Shown piece after piece: positions 49,335-60,062 of a stretch of 64,000 nt of DNA. Source of the DNA: Marisa cornuarietis (taxonomy: Eukaryota > Mollusca > Gastropoda > Architaenioglossa > Ampullariidae); the NCBI GenBank assembly GCA_004794655.1, contig SMMW01000642.1, positions 1 through 64,000 on the forward strand, written 5' to 3'. A model generated the notes under the pieces. That model saw only the letters and a list, made by a program, of their open reading frames with translations. It did no database searches and was not told where the DNA came from. Within the stretch, counting starts at the first letter, position 1. Each line of letters opens with the position of its first letter. Made by a program: the position numbers and the translations under genes.

Positions 49335-51218
49335 ATGACCATGGTGTGTTGCCATTGTCCTCACAGCCATGGCTGCATGGCTGGAAGCACTGTAAGGAAA
49401 AGGCACCTTGGCAGGTTGAAACATCCACCTTGGAGGATTTTTGCAAGAAAGCAATCATCCATTGTAGTGTCTGTGATAGTTCTAATATTGGCACACATAC
49501 CTGCTGTGGTAGGAGTGGACACCCTGGGACTTGTTTGTCAACAGGACAAATGCAGTATGAGTTTTACCATCCCGGAGAATATTTCAGTAAATTCTTATGT
49601 TGGGACAGTGGGTGGTTCATCAGGAGTGAGTCCTCCATTTCTGGCATTCATACCCTCCACCTCTGATGGTAGCACTGCTGATGCCACCCAGGCATTCCGG
49701 GTCAACCTTGAGACAGGCCAAATATTTATCAAAGCACCACTGGACAGGGAGAGCAACCCCAATGGTTATGCATTTGTCCTGACCACAGTGAGCAAACCTG
49801 TTGTGATTGAGGTGAGCCTGCAAGATGTCAATGACAACAGTCCAGTCTTTAGGCCTGATAGACTTACTCTGGAATTTTCTGAGTCAGCACCAGTGGGGAC
49901 AAAAAAGCCTCTTGGCAGTGTCACTGACCCAGACCTGGGTGAGAATTCCACTCGCACCTGCGAAATAGTGTCTGGAAACATTGACGATGCATTTTCTTTG
50001 CAACAGCAGTCATCAGGCTTTGATATCATCTTAGATCTGAGGGTCAACAGCCAGCTGGACTATGAGCTCCACAGCTCCTACCTGCTCATCATCCGGGCCA
50101 CGGATGGTGGTGGTAGAACAGGGGAGATGCAAGTCAACATTAAGATACTGGACCAGAATGACAACCAGCCTATCTTCAACACTAGTAAATACGAGGTGCA
50201 GATAGCTGAAAATGTCACTGTGGGCACCAAGATCATACAGGTGCAAGCAACTGATCAAGACTCTGAGCTGAACGGAAGGATACGTTACTCCATCGACAGA
50301 AAAACTGATCCAGAGAATCGCTTCAGCATTGACACCAACACAGGAGACGTGACGGTGGTGAAACCACTGGATTATGAGACACAACCCACCTACAGATTAA
50401 AACTAGAAGCTACAGATTATGGTTCGCCTCCTCTTGTTGGAAATGCTGCACTAGATGTCAAGCTGATAAATATCAACGAGCAGCCAGCCAACATTAACTT
50501 GGTCTTCCTACAGGGAGCTGACAGACAAGGCCACATTCCAGAGAACACAGAGAAAGGGACACCAGTGGCAAGGATTTCTGTTGATGATCCAGACATGACA
50601 GTCGATCTGAAGGTCCATGGAAATATCACCTTATTGGGTGGGGATGGCGTCTTTGGTCTACAGATTACTGATGGTATCATTTCTCTGATTGTGGTGAACA
50701 CTCCTCCAGATCGAGAGCAGAAAGCCTCTTATGATCTCACTGTGATTGTCACAGACTCTGGCAATCCACCTCTCCGAGCTTCCGAGTCCTTCACCGTCTA
50801 CATCGATGATGTCAATGATAATGCACCAGTGTTCACAATGAATCCGTACAGAGGAGAAGTGCAAGAGACAGCCGGCATTGGAACCTCAGTCCTTCAAGTC
50901 AATGCCACAGATGCCGATGATGGCGAGAATGCCCGGATTCATTACTCCATTCAGCCAAGCACCAGCCCTCAGTCAGGATGGTTTACCATCGATAGCAACA
51001 CGGGAGTAATCACCACCAGTGCAGCCATTGATTGTGAAGTGAATTCCCAGCCATCCTTTGTGGTGGTGGCCCAGGACAGCGGAGACCAGCCAAGGTCTGG
51101 AAGTACCCTGGTTATGATCAGTGTACGGGATGTTAATGACAAGCAGCCGGAGTTCGAAACCAGTTTTTACAACGCCAGGGTACCGGAAGATGCCAGGGTC
51201 GGAGAGTGCATTCTACAG
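49335..51218 (+). CDS. Dachsous-type protocadherin, first coding exon (partial)
   Basis: A single open exon of 628 codons. It encodes a Lys/Arg-rich N-terminus, a hydrophobic signal-like segment at residues 41-61, and then five complete cadherin (EC) repeats plus the start of a sixth. Calcium-linker motifs are DVNDNSP (residue 164), DQNDNQP (273), NINEQPA (379, degenerate), DVNDNAP (492) and DVNDKQP (599). LDRE/LDYE and ATD-type motifs sit at the expected spacing. The order and wording of segments such as VARISVDDPD, SGNPPLRA, GWFTIDSNTGVITT and FYNARVPE fit the N-terminus of dachsous/DCHS1 far better than classical cadherins, from family knowledge. Dachsous is a giant cell-surface cadherin that binds Fat in planar polarity and Hippo growth control. 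Start candidates are ATG 49335, ATG 49341 (ACCATGG context) or ATG 49377. The exon ends in phase 0 at CAG|GTAAGC; later exons lie outside the window. Confidence 0.9.
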
Positions 51219-51224
51219 GTAAGC
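51219..51224 (+). other. Splice donor of the dachsous exon
   Basis: GTAAGC directly after CAG. Cadherin similarity stops exactly here inside EC6 (after GECILQ), and the frame runs 16 more codons to a stop, as expected for read-through into an intron. Confidence 0.88.
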
Positions 51225-51500
51225 TTCTTTCTCCTTCAGACAGTTCCACTGCTAGTATCCCATAGTTAATGGCTGAATTTATTCATTAGGGTGGGAAAGA
51301 ATGGTTTGACCCAAGTGGGGAGAGGTAAGGGGCACATGATGCTGGCTGTCGAATGGTTGCACGTTGCTAAATGCTTCCATGTTGCTCAACATGTACCCTT
51401 AACTCCCCCCTGCCCAACTCACTTTGTCCTGTATGTGACTATTTCTCAAATGTAGAGCCTAAACAAATTTGGCAAACAAACAATAATCAGAAGTGTCTCT
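51225..51500 (+). other. Start of the dachsous intron
   Basis: Ordinary sequence with no repeat. The intron probably spans the rest of the window, because no later exon with cadherin motifs was found up to 64000. Confidence 0.6.
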
Positions 51501-52185
51501 CTGGGTGTTCACTGATATCAGGAGTGTCTCTCTGTGTTTTCACTGATATCAGGGTGTCAGTGTGTTCACTGATATCATGGGTGTCTGTCTGTGTGTTCAC
51601 TGATATCAGCGGTATCTGTGTTCAGTGTGTCATGAGTGTCTTTGTGTTCACTGATATCAGGGGTGCCTGTCTGTGTGTTCACTGATATCAGGGGTGCCTG
51701 TCTGTGTGTTCACTGATATCAGGGGTGTCTGTGTGTTCACTGATATCAGGGGTGCCTGTCTGTGTGTTCACTGATATCAGGGGTGCCTGTCTGTGTGTTC
51801 ACTGATATCAGGGGTGTCTGTGTGTTCACTGATATCAGGGGTGCCTGTCTGTGTGTTCACTGATATCAGGGGTGCCTGTCTGTGTGTTCACTGATATCAG
51901 GGGTGCCTGTCTGTGTGTTCACTGATATCAGGGGTGCCTGTCTGTGTGTTCACTGATATCAGGGGTGTCTGTGTGTTCACTGATATCAAGGGTGTCTGTG
52001 TTCAGTGTGTCAGCAGTGTCTGTGTGTTCACTGATATCAGGGGTGCCTGTCTGTGTGTTCACTGATATCAGGGGTGCCTGTCTGTGTGTTCACTGATATC
52101 AGGGGTGTCTGTGTGTTCACTGATATCAAGGGTGTCTGTGTTCAGTGTGTCAGCAGTGTCTGTGTGTTCGCTGATCTAGGGGCAC
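51501..52185. repeat. Minisatellite in the dachsous intron, ~31-bp unit, about 22 copies
   Basis: Unit TGTGTGTTCACTGATATCAG then GGGTGCCTGTC, with a shorter form lacking part of GCCTGTC. A ~250-bp segment with the same order of long and short units, including GGTGTCTGTGTTCAGTGTGT, appears more than once near the right end. It lies only 280 bp after the splice donor. Confidence 0.96.
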
Positions 52186-54884
52186 ATCATTACAATACAC
52201 TTCCGTTATCGTTATTGTTTTGTGGAAATGAAATTCTTGGCGTGCTCCTTTCTCGCGCAGTACCCTGAATAATCAAGCACTTGAAGGCAAGGATCTAGCC
52301 CAGTACCTGGGGTACCCGAGTGCGTTCACCCGCCTTTGTTGTGCTGAGCCCACCTCTGGTTGCATACCCGGCCACGTCGCACTGTGTCGTGGGTGCAGGT
52401 CGGTAGTAAAACGGTTTTTTCGTGGGATACGAGGGGGGAATATAACTGTGGGACGCGCCCTGCTGGTCGGCCATGTTGAAAGGAACCCATCAACATTCCT
52501 CGCGCGTGACAGTGGTCCCGGAGGACTCGGCTAATCCCTCTCTACAAAAACTCTCCACAGTGAGATTAAGCCCGGCACAGAGAGCCTCCAGGCACAGGCT
52601 TCTCCGCAGATTTGGGGAGAGTTTTTTAAATTTTCTTTGTACAAATTTCTTCTAGTGGAACCTCCTTGTACCTGTACTTCTACCTGTACTCTACCTTCAC
52701 GTGTACCTCTACCATTACAGGTACCTGCACCAAATGTTATTCTCCCCTGCCCGCCCCTTTCTCTCCCAGTTTAGACTGACTCTTCGGGGTTGCTGATGTT
52801 TGCGTGTACCCAGGTTTTTGCGGGTAGTTATACTCTTGCTGATGACGTCGTGTTGATAATTTCTTCTCGTCGCTGATGTATGTTTTTGATAACATGAAGA
52901 TTCGCGCCGTGCCAGGCAGGGGAAGAGCGGAGCAAGAGATAAACTTTGAAGAGAAGCTGTCTCCTCGTTTGGCTCTTTACCCGTGGCAGTCACGGCTCAG
53001 TGCGCACGAACATAGATTTGAAGATAAGGGGTAGGCGCTCCGTGCCGCTGGCGCTTCGTACCTGAACTGTAGTTCATCACCCCGAGTGACTTCGCCACCC
53101 GCAAAACCGTTGCCAGTACCCACCCGGTACCGCCAGCCCCTAGACTGCTCGGCGACCGACTGCGCTCAGTCGTGCTCCGTGACAAAGCACATCAAACACG
53201 TGCATGCTTCACTGACCTCGGAGCAGGTCGGCCCGCCGGGTGCCGATGGTCTCTGATTGCGCTCGACAATGTTAAGACCCAACCGCTTCGTCACTGGCTG
53301 AGATCTGGAGTCGAGATAGTTCATGACGAATCCCTCCGACAAACCTTCATGGGATTTTTTTATATTATTATTCAAGCGAACAAAAATCGTGCCTGCCCTG
53401 CCCTCTCAGGTTTGTGTGTGTGTGTGTGTGTGTGCGCGCGCGCGCTCGCATGTGTGGGTTGTGATTGTGTGCGTGTCAGAGCGCGCGCCCGAGAGTAACA
53501 TGGTCACGTGTTTGACGCTACCCTGGGTACAGATACTCGTGACATCAAACACAGCGGACCCCGCTATAACACAATGGGATGTTTTGTATGGTGTAGTGTA
53601 GTTGTTAGCTCAAGACTTTCGGCACTAAGTGGAAACATTATGTAATGTGTTGTAATAATAATCCTCGTCTTCGTGGTCATTATTATCATCATCGTCGTCA
53701 TGTTTTGAAAGCCAAGTCCCGGGAGCTTGGCGAGAGCGCGCAGGTATTTGAGGGAGATCGTCAGTGGTGTGAAAACCTGGCCCTACAAAGATCAGAGGAA
53801 AAGTCAGGTGAAACAGGACAAAACGGTGAACAGGTTGGCGGCCCCCCACCCCTCCCCGTCTCTTACCTGGCAGAGCAGGCGGGTTGACGCCGGGTCACAG
53901 CGGCCCGGGGTGGCGCTTTCCGACTTAATATCGGCTTGAAAAAGCTTCTTGTTGTGGGAGCAGGGAAGGCAGACCCCAGTTGCAGGGGCCGTGCGGTGAA
54001 AGGGACTGTGCTTCAATTGTCCCTGCGACATGGAGTCGGACGAGCAGGGAGCGTGTGTGCGGCAAACAGGGCACCGAGGCTTCAAAGGGCCTGTGTGGGC
54101 CCCTAGACATTTCAAACGTGTCCCCATGTTGGATCAGGTGAAATTTCTCTTAATGCGCTGTTTGCTCAGTTTCTTCAATGTTTGTTCCCAACCTCCAGGC
54201 CATCGCACTAGTTCTGACTTGTCATTTTGTCCCTGGCAGAGCCAGGCTTCCACTGGACACAGGGCCCCACTTTTGGACTAGAGGGGGCCCTCTGCTGACC
54301 CTGTATTCCACAAACTATCAGAACTGTAAAGGTTTATAACAACACAGAATAACATTAGCCGACACCATACAAACATTAATAGTAGAGGGAAAAATGTACT
54401 CATTCTAAACAACTTGGAGATGAAGCTAAACAGGGGTTAAATAAAGGTGGAGTAAATACTATTGAGATATATTTGATTACACAGGCGGTGACACGTGACA
54501 AACGATGTGTTGTCAGGTCTAAAAGGACAGAAGTAATGAGGCAGAAAATTAGCTTTTAATGTATTAGGTGTTAGAAACTGATCAGTAAATGTGGGTGAGA
54601 GTGAGAAAGACTGCATATAAAGATAGAAATGTGTGTGAATATATATATATATTATGTGTGAATATGTATATATAGTATGTTTGAATATGTAAATATATTT
54701 TCTGAATAACTTTAATACCCCATTAAGTGTAAAAGAATAATCTTGAATAATGTTACACCTAAAATTGATAGCATCTGTCTGGCCATACACAAGGATGATT
54801 AGAACTGTTTATGGATTTCGACTTTTATTTGTGGACATCAGTTAGTGGCTTTACACCAGGGCTGGGGAACCTTTGTTACTGCCA
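52186..54884. other. Intronic non-coding stretch
   Basis: Non-repetitive except a (GT)n(GC)n tract at 53411-53446 and a (TA)-rich patch at 54640-54700. The GC-moderate part (about 52440-53300) has overlapping open frames without domains. No cadherin exon was found on the + strand. Confidence 0.55.
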
Positions 54885-54903
54885 AGGACCATGTGAACAC
54901 AAT
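54856..54903 (+). mobile_element. hAT-type transposon terminus
   Basis: The sequence CAGGGCTGGGGAACCTTTGT, followed by TACTGCCAAGGACCATG, resembles the CAGGGGTGGGGAACCTTTTT...GCCAAGGGCCAT start of a widespread hAT family known to me. The next bases (ATTCGCGGACCA) match the CATTCGCGGGCCA found just inside those ends. The opposite terminus (GGTTCCCCAGCCCTG-like) was not found to the right, so this is a truncated end. Confidence 0.65.
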
Positions 54904-55312
54904 ATAACTTAACACCATTCGCGGACCATGTGAACATAATATAACTTAACATCATTCGCGGACCATGTGAACATAATATAACTTAACATCATTCGCGGAC
55001 CATGTGAACATAATATAACTTAACATCATTCGCGGACCATGTGAACACATAATATAACTTAACATCATTCGCGGACCATGTGAACACACAATATAACTTA
55101 ACATCATTCGCGGACCATGTGAACACACAATATAACTTAACATCATTCGCGGACCATGTGAACACATAATATAACTTAACACCATTCGCGGACCATGTGA
55201 ACACATAATATAACTTAACACCATTCGCGGACCATGTGAACACACAATATAACTTAACACCATTCGCGGACCATGTGAACACACAATATAACTTAACACC
55301 ATTCGCGGACCA
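54885..55312. repeat. Minisatellite built from hAT subterminal sequence, ~38-bp unit, 11 copies
   Basis: Unit CATTCGCGGACCATGTGAAC then ACATAATATAACTTAACA (with CACA and ACC/ATC variants). The first copy is continuous with the hAT end at 54856. The last copy runs into CAGACAATTTCAAGTTTAGAA, ATTAACCTGCTATGTTTGGT, which again reads like the interior of the same hAT family. A segment of the transposon was therefore tandemly amplified in place. Confidence 0.85.
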
Positions 55313-55440
55313 GACAATTTCAAGTTTAGAAATTAACCTGCTATGTTTGGTGAAACCACAGTTTCCTCACAGTTTATTAACACTTTTGCCACTGAAGCCA
55401 CAAATGTTTTTGTCCACGAGGGGAAAACTTCGCCACCTGG
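55313..55440 (+). mobile_element. Continuation of the hAT fragment
   Basis: AATTAACCTGCTATGTTTGG and the following AT-rich sequence resemble the region after the subterminal part of the same hAT family. The boundary near 55440 is a guess. No transposase similarity was seen. Confidence 0.4.
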
Positions 55441-55825
55441 TATTATATATAATACGCGCATAGACACGCATGTATGAACGTGGCGTGCGCGCGCTCACAC
55501 ATACGTGCGTGCACTAAAGACAGGCCTGTATGGAAACTTGTAATTGCCAGACGGAGCCAGTCCGTCAAAATAATGAAATCACAGGCTGACAAAGCAAAAG
55601 ACGAATGTTTGGAAAGCAAATAAACGGGTGATAACCCCTTGACACTGTGGCAGCAGATGTTGCTGGTGTGGGTGTAACGGCCTCTGGACGACTGGACAGA
55701 GTTCAAAGACTGGAAGACCGTCTGTGACTTGACTAGAGACACGAAGACAGTGGCAGGAAAATTACAGGCTTGCTACCCGAGCATTCTTCACTCGCTCTGC
55801 CCGCGCCTGCTAACCCGGACTGGCA
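55441..55825. other. Intronic non-coding spacer
   Basis: Non-repetitive sequence with a short palindromic ATTATATATAAT near 55442. Nothing else was identified. Confidence 0.5.
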
Positions 55826-56090
55826 GGTAGGTGGGGCGCCACGACAGTGAGAATCGGGTGTTGTGGGTTCGTATCTCGGCTTCCACATCCCCTCTCACTC
55901 TCTTTCACTGGATGTGACACGTGTTTACGGGGCTGACCGTCGGTGCTATTGTGGGTACCCAGGTTTCATCCACTCTGTGTGTGTGTCTGTGTTCGTGAAG
56001 ATGCATGCCTGTCCTAAAATATCTGTGTGATGCGCCTTAATCGTGGCACGAGTGGCAGATGCTGTGGAAAGGGTGACGTGTACATGAGCA
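55826..56090 (+). mobile_element. tRNA-derived SINE, family 2, second copy
   Basis: A degenerate tRNA-like head with a good box B (GTGGGTTCGTATCTCGGC at about 55864) is followed by a body containing GGATGTGACACGTGTTTACGG. That body matches the family 2 copy at 43.05 kb. Box A is poorly preserved. The body extends further here (GTGTGTCTGTGTTCGTG and CTTAATCGTGGCACGAGTGG) to about 56090. Ends are approximate. Confidence 0.6.
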
Positions 56091-56149
56091 ACGTATTTAA
56101 ATATTGTGAGACCATCAGTAGGACCTGCTTTAGTGAATCATTTAGTGAA

Positions 56150-56712
56150 GTGGGTATTTTCTGTCATACTAGATGCAGGATATTTCTGTCATACTAGATG
56201 CAGGATATTTCTGTCATACTAGATGCAGGATATTTCTGTCATACTAGATGCAGGATATTTCTGTCATACTAGATGCAGGATATTTATGACATACTAGATG
56301 CAGGATATTTCTGTCATACTAGATGCAGGATATTTATGACATACTAGATGCAGGATATTTCTGTCATACTATATGCAGGATATTTCTGTCATACTATATG
56401 CAGGATATTTCTGTCATACTATATGCAGGATATTTCTGTCATACTATATGCAGGATATTTCTGTCATACTATATGCAGGATATTTCTGTCATACTATATG
56501 CAGGATATTTCTGTCATACTATATGCAGGATATTTCTGTCATACTATATGCAGGATATTTCTGTCATACTATATGCAGGATATTTCTGTCATACTATATG
56601 CAGGATATTTCTGTCATACTATATGCAGGATATTTCTGTCATACTATATGCAGGATATTTCTGTCATACTATATGCAGGATATTTCTGTCATACTATACG
56701 CAGGATATTTGT
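56150..56712. repeat. Minisatellite, 25-bp unit, about 22 copies
   Basis: Unit ATGCAGGATATTTCTGTCAT plus ACTAK. The first eight or so copies carry ACTAG and include TTTATGACAT variants. The right-hand copies carry ACTAT and are almost identical. The unit is 25 bp and contains no stop on the + strand, so all three + frames stay open for 127-149 codons. These are not genes. Confidence 0.97.
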
Positions 56713-57555
56713 CAGAAAAAGCACCTCAGCTAACAGACCCTTGTTTACAAACATAAAGAAAGTAATGACTAGCCCTGTCATCTATGATTCACTATAGTCA
56801 TGATCAGAAAATATAACGGTCTGTCTTTATTCTACTTTGTGGACTACATAAAATACAAATGTCCTCAGGGAGAAGCAGAGAAGTGATTTGCTAACCTCAG
56901 GTGAAGTCGCTGCCAAGTAACAAAAACACTGAGAGAAGAAGCAGGGGAGGGGGGGTCGCATGTAGGAGGGAAGATAACTCACCTGTCAGTCTCCCAGGTG
57001 TAGAGGGAACCATGGGAGACATGCAGACCCTTAAACACTGTGTGTAGACGGGTTAGGGTTAGGATAAACCTTCTTGTAAACACAAGGAGTGGAAATGTAT
57101 TGAGCACACATGAACATGAACATGAACATGAACATGTCGATATTTGAACCAATCTGTTTGACCAGACTGTGGTCATCTCTATCTCGTAGACCAAAAGACT
57201 TATGGGAATGTATTTGAAGTCGGGTGTGTCTTTCAAGGGGCTGCATATCTCGGAAAGTCCTTGGTTTTCCTCATCAGTGGAATGATTTCCGTCAAACAAG
57301 TAAAACCACTGGGGACAGGGACTCGATGAATCGCCATCTTTAATCAAAACTGGACATGAGGAAATGTCATTAGGGTGGGGGGTGGCTTAGGAGAACTAGC
57401 ACCGCCAACTTATACAAGTGCAGTTTTATTTTAGGAAATGAGATATTATTACTTTGTATTATTACTTTGTATTGTCTTGCGCTTTATTTTGATTTTTAGA
57501 GGATGGAGGTCTGCATCACGAACTTCACTTCCTCTATACGCTGTTCAGGTACCCG
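56713..57555. other. Intronic non-coding stretch
   Basis: Includes a GGGGAGGGGGGG run near 56945 and four GAACAT hexamers at 57112-57135. No exon is supported. Confidence 0.55.
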
Positions 57556-57765
57556 CGTTGAAGGTGTGTTGAAATGATGATGTGTTGAAGGTGTGTTGAA
57601 ATGATGATGTGTTGAAGGTGTGTTGAAGGTGTGTTGATGATATGTTAAAGGTGTGTTGAAGATGTGTTGAAGGTGTGTTGATATGTTGAAGGTGTGTTGA
57701 TGATATGTTGAAGGTGTGTTGATGATGTGTTAAAGGTGTGTTGAAGGCGTATTGAAGGTGCTACA
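57556..57765. repeat. Short-unit repeat of GGTGTGTTGAA
   Basis: Irregular tandem copies of (A)GGTGTGTTGA and GATGATGTGTTGA, about 11-21 bp each, across some 200 bp. Confidence 0.88.
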
Positions 57766-57821
57766 CCCACAGCTCTCATGACATTATCACTCAATAAGTG
57801 CCACATCTCAATAAGTCAAGG

Positions 57822-58150
57822 GTCATCATCATCATCATCATCATCATTCCTTGTTACTTCTCGAGGAGCATAGGGCCGCAACAACACCTCGCCAGCGGAC
57901 CCGGCGTATGGCAGCCCCCCTCAGTTGGGCCCATGTGGTTCTCGCATCCTTTGCCTCGCTCTCTACTGATCTTCTCCAAGTCTGTTTTGGCCTCCCAACT
58001 CTCCTCTTCCCCTGAGGGTTCCCGTCAAGTGCCTGGTGGCAATGGTGTCAGCTGGTTTGTACAGGGTGTGTCCTGTCCAGCCCCACTTGCGCTTTTTGAT
58101 GTCTTGACTAGTGGCATTGTGGATTATGTCACCGCGTGGCTCACTTTTTT
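57822..58150 (-). mobile_element. RTE-type LINE, 3' end fragment (5'-truncated)
   Basis: The minus strand encodes the C-terminus of a retrotransposon reverse-transcriptase polyprotein: KKRKWGWTGHTLYKP, a frame change, then VGRPKQTWRRSVESEAKD and RRVRWRGVVAALCSSRSN before a stop at about 57850. This matches the KRKWRWIGHTLRKP...GRPRNTWRR...SR conserved tail of RTE-like elements common in molluscs and other invertebrates. The element ends in a (TGA)n tail at 57822-57847, a usual RTE feature. Only about 300 bp remain. The upstream part is missing, and a 41-bp minisatellite begins at the truncation point. Confidence 0.85.
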
Positions 58151-58184
58151 CTTTCCATTCGCAAAAGAGAAACATTTACTCTTC

Positions 58185-58566
58185 ACAAGTAGTTACTGTC
58201 ACAGACACTGGCTGCTGTTGTCTTCAGATGTACTTACTGTCACTGACACTGGCTGCTGTTGTCTTCAGATGTACTTACTGTCACTGACACTGGCTGCTGT
58301 TGTCTTCAGATGTACTTACTGTCACTGACACTGGCTGCTGTTGTCTTCAGATGTACTTACTGTCACTGACACTGGCTGCTGTTGTCTTCAGATGTACTTA
58401 CTGTCACTGACACTGGCTGCTGTTGTCTTCAGATGTACTTACTGTCACTGACACTGGCTGCTGTTGTCTTCAGATGTACTTACTGTCACTGACACTGGCT
58501 GCTGTTGTCTTCAGATGTACTTACTGTCACTGACACTGGCTGCTGTTGTCTTCAGATGTACTTACT
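58185..58566. repeat. Minisatellite, 41-bp unit, 9 copies
   Basis: Unit TGTACTTACTGTCACTGACA then CTGGCTGCTGTTGTCTTCAGA. The copies are almost identical. The first (AAGTAGTTACTGTCACAGACA) is the most diverged. The array starts about 35 bp from the truncated 5' end of the RTE fragment. Confidence 0.96.
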
Positions 58567-59411
58567 GGCCCGGAACTGCTGAGAACAAATTTGTTTGTTG
58601 TGTGCGGGATTATTCTTCAGACGCCAGGGTTCGGTGGACTGCCATACCCTCCACACCAGTCTCAGTGGGAGGGGGACACGTTGTTGGGTTAGGGTCATGA
58701 TGCTAGGAGATGGACTGTTACATGCAGTCGTCAGTCTGTTCTCGTGACGACAGCATATGAACATCACGTGACCCACGTGACGCGGTGGTTGCCGGGTTTG
58801 GTCAGTTGTAAAACTCCAGTCGACCTGTACCGCCCACAACACCTCGCAACCCCTAATTTGCTTATTTGCAACAAATTCCATCGAAAAACATTTTTCTTCG
58901 CCACAAATCATAACACAAGACCTGTTTGTGGACTAAACATCCCAATCAAGCACCTGCTTCTCTTAACGAATGAGAGGGAAGACGTGGGGTCCCCCGTTCT
59001 CACCTTATTATTCCAGCTGAAAGTGAGAGGATCAGGCGATAACAAGCATGCTGAAAACGGCGCAAATAACTTCAGATGTACTTTTGGTGGGTGTGGGAAA
59101 GCTTCTTGTATTGTCCTCCTTAAAGATGTAGCGAGGCACACAAGTATGACCAGCCAGGAAAGAGTTTGACCCAGTGGGGGGGGGGGAGAGTTGTAACCAG
59201 TCAGCAGACAGACTGGTCAGCGTGTTCTGTTCACTGTTCACAGTTGACCGTTCGTCGGCTTATGAACACTTTGAACGAAAATAATAATAATAAACGTGTG
59301 ATTTATGTAGTGTATACTCAAGCTCACAAGGAGCATGCTGTCATCGCTTGAGACAAGCAGGAGAGAGAGAGACAGAATACGAAGGACGGGAGAAAAACCA
59401 CCGTCAGTGCA
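58567..59411. other. Intronic non-coding stretch
   Basis: Non-repetitive with a G-run at 59177-59187. The (AAT)n-like AATAATAATAATAA is at about 59279-59292. Open frames on both strands have no known domain. Confidence 0.55.
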
Positions 59412-60062
59412 GTGAAGACAAACACAGAAGACAGAGAGGAATGAGAGAACAAGGAGTAAGGATGGAGAGAGTGAAGACAGAGAGGAATGAGAGAACAAGG
59501 AGTAAGGATGGAGAGAGTGAAGACAGAGAGGAATGAGAGAACAAGGAGTAAGGATGGAGAGAGTGAAGACAGAGAGGAATGAGAGAACAAAGAGTAAGGA
59601 TGGAGAGAGTGAAGACAGAGAGGAATGAGAGAACAAAGAGTAAGGATGGAGAGAGTGAAGACAGAGAGGAATGAGAGAACAAAGAGTAAGGATGGAGAGA
59701 GTGAAGACAGAGAGGAATGAGAGAACAAAGAGTAAGGATGGAGAGAGTGAAGACAGAGAGGAATGAGAGAACAAAGAGTAAGGATGGAGAGAGTGAAGAC
59801 AGAGAGGAATGAGAGAACAAAGAGTAAGGATGGAGAGAGTGAAGACAGAGAGGAATGAGAGAACAAAGAGTAAGGATGGAGAGAGTGAAGACAGAGAGGA
59901 ATGAGAGAACAAAGAGTAAGGATGGAGAGAGTGAAGACAGAGAGGAATGAGAGAACAAAGAGTAAGGATGGAGAGAGTGAAGACAGAGAGGAATGAGAGA
60001 ACAAACAGTAAGGATGGAGAGAGTGAAGACAGAGAGGAATGAGAGAACAAACAGTAAGGATG
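59412..60062. repeat. Polypurine minisatellite, 46-bp unit, about 14 copies
   Basis: Unit GAAGACAGAGAGGAATGAGA then GAACAAAGAGTAAGGATGGA and GAGAGT, almost all purine on the + strand. Single-base variants (AAGGAG, AAAGAG, AAACAG) mark left, middle and right blocks. The minus strand is Ser/Leu-rich and free of stops in all frames for up to about 290 codons; this reflects base composition, not genes. Confidence 0.97.

Noticed and set aside
56323..56797. Three overlapping + strand frames
   Set aside because: A 25-bp stop-free unit opens all frames at once; not protein-coding.
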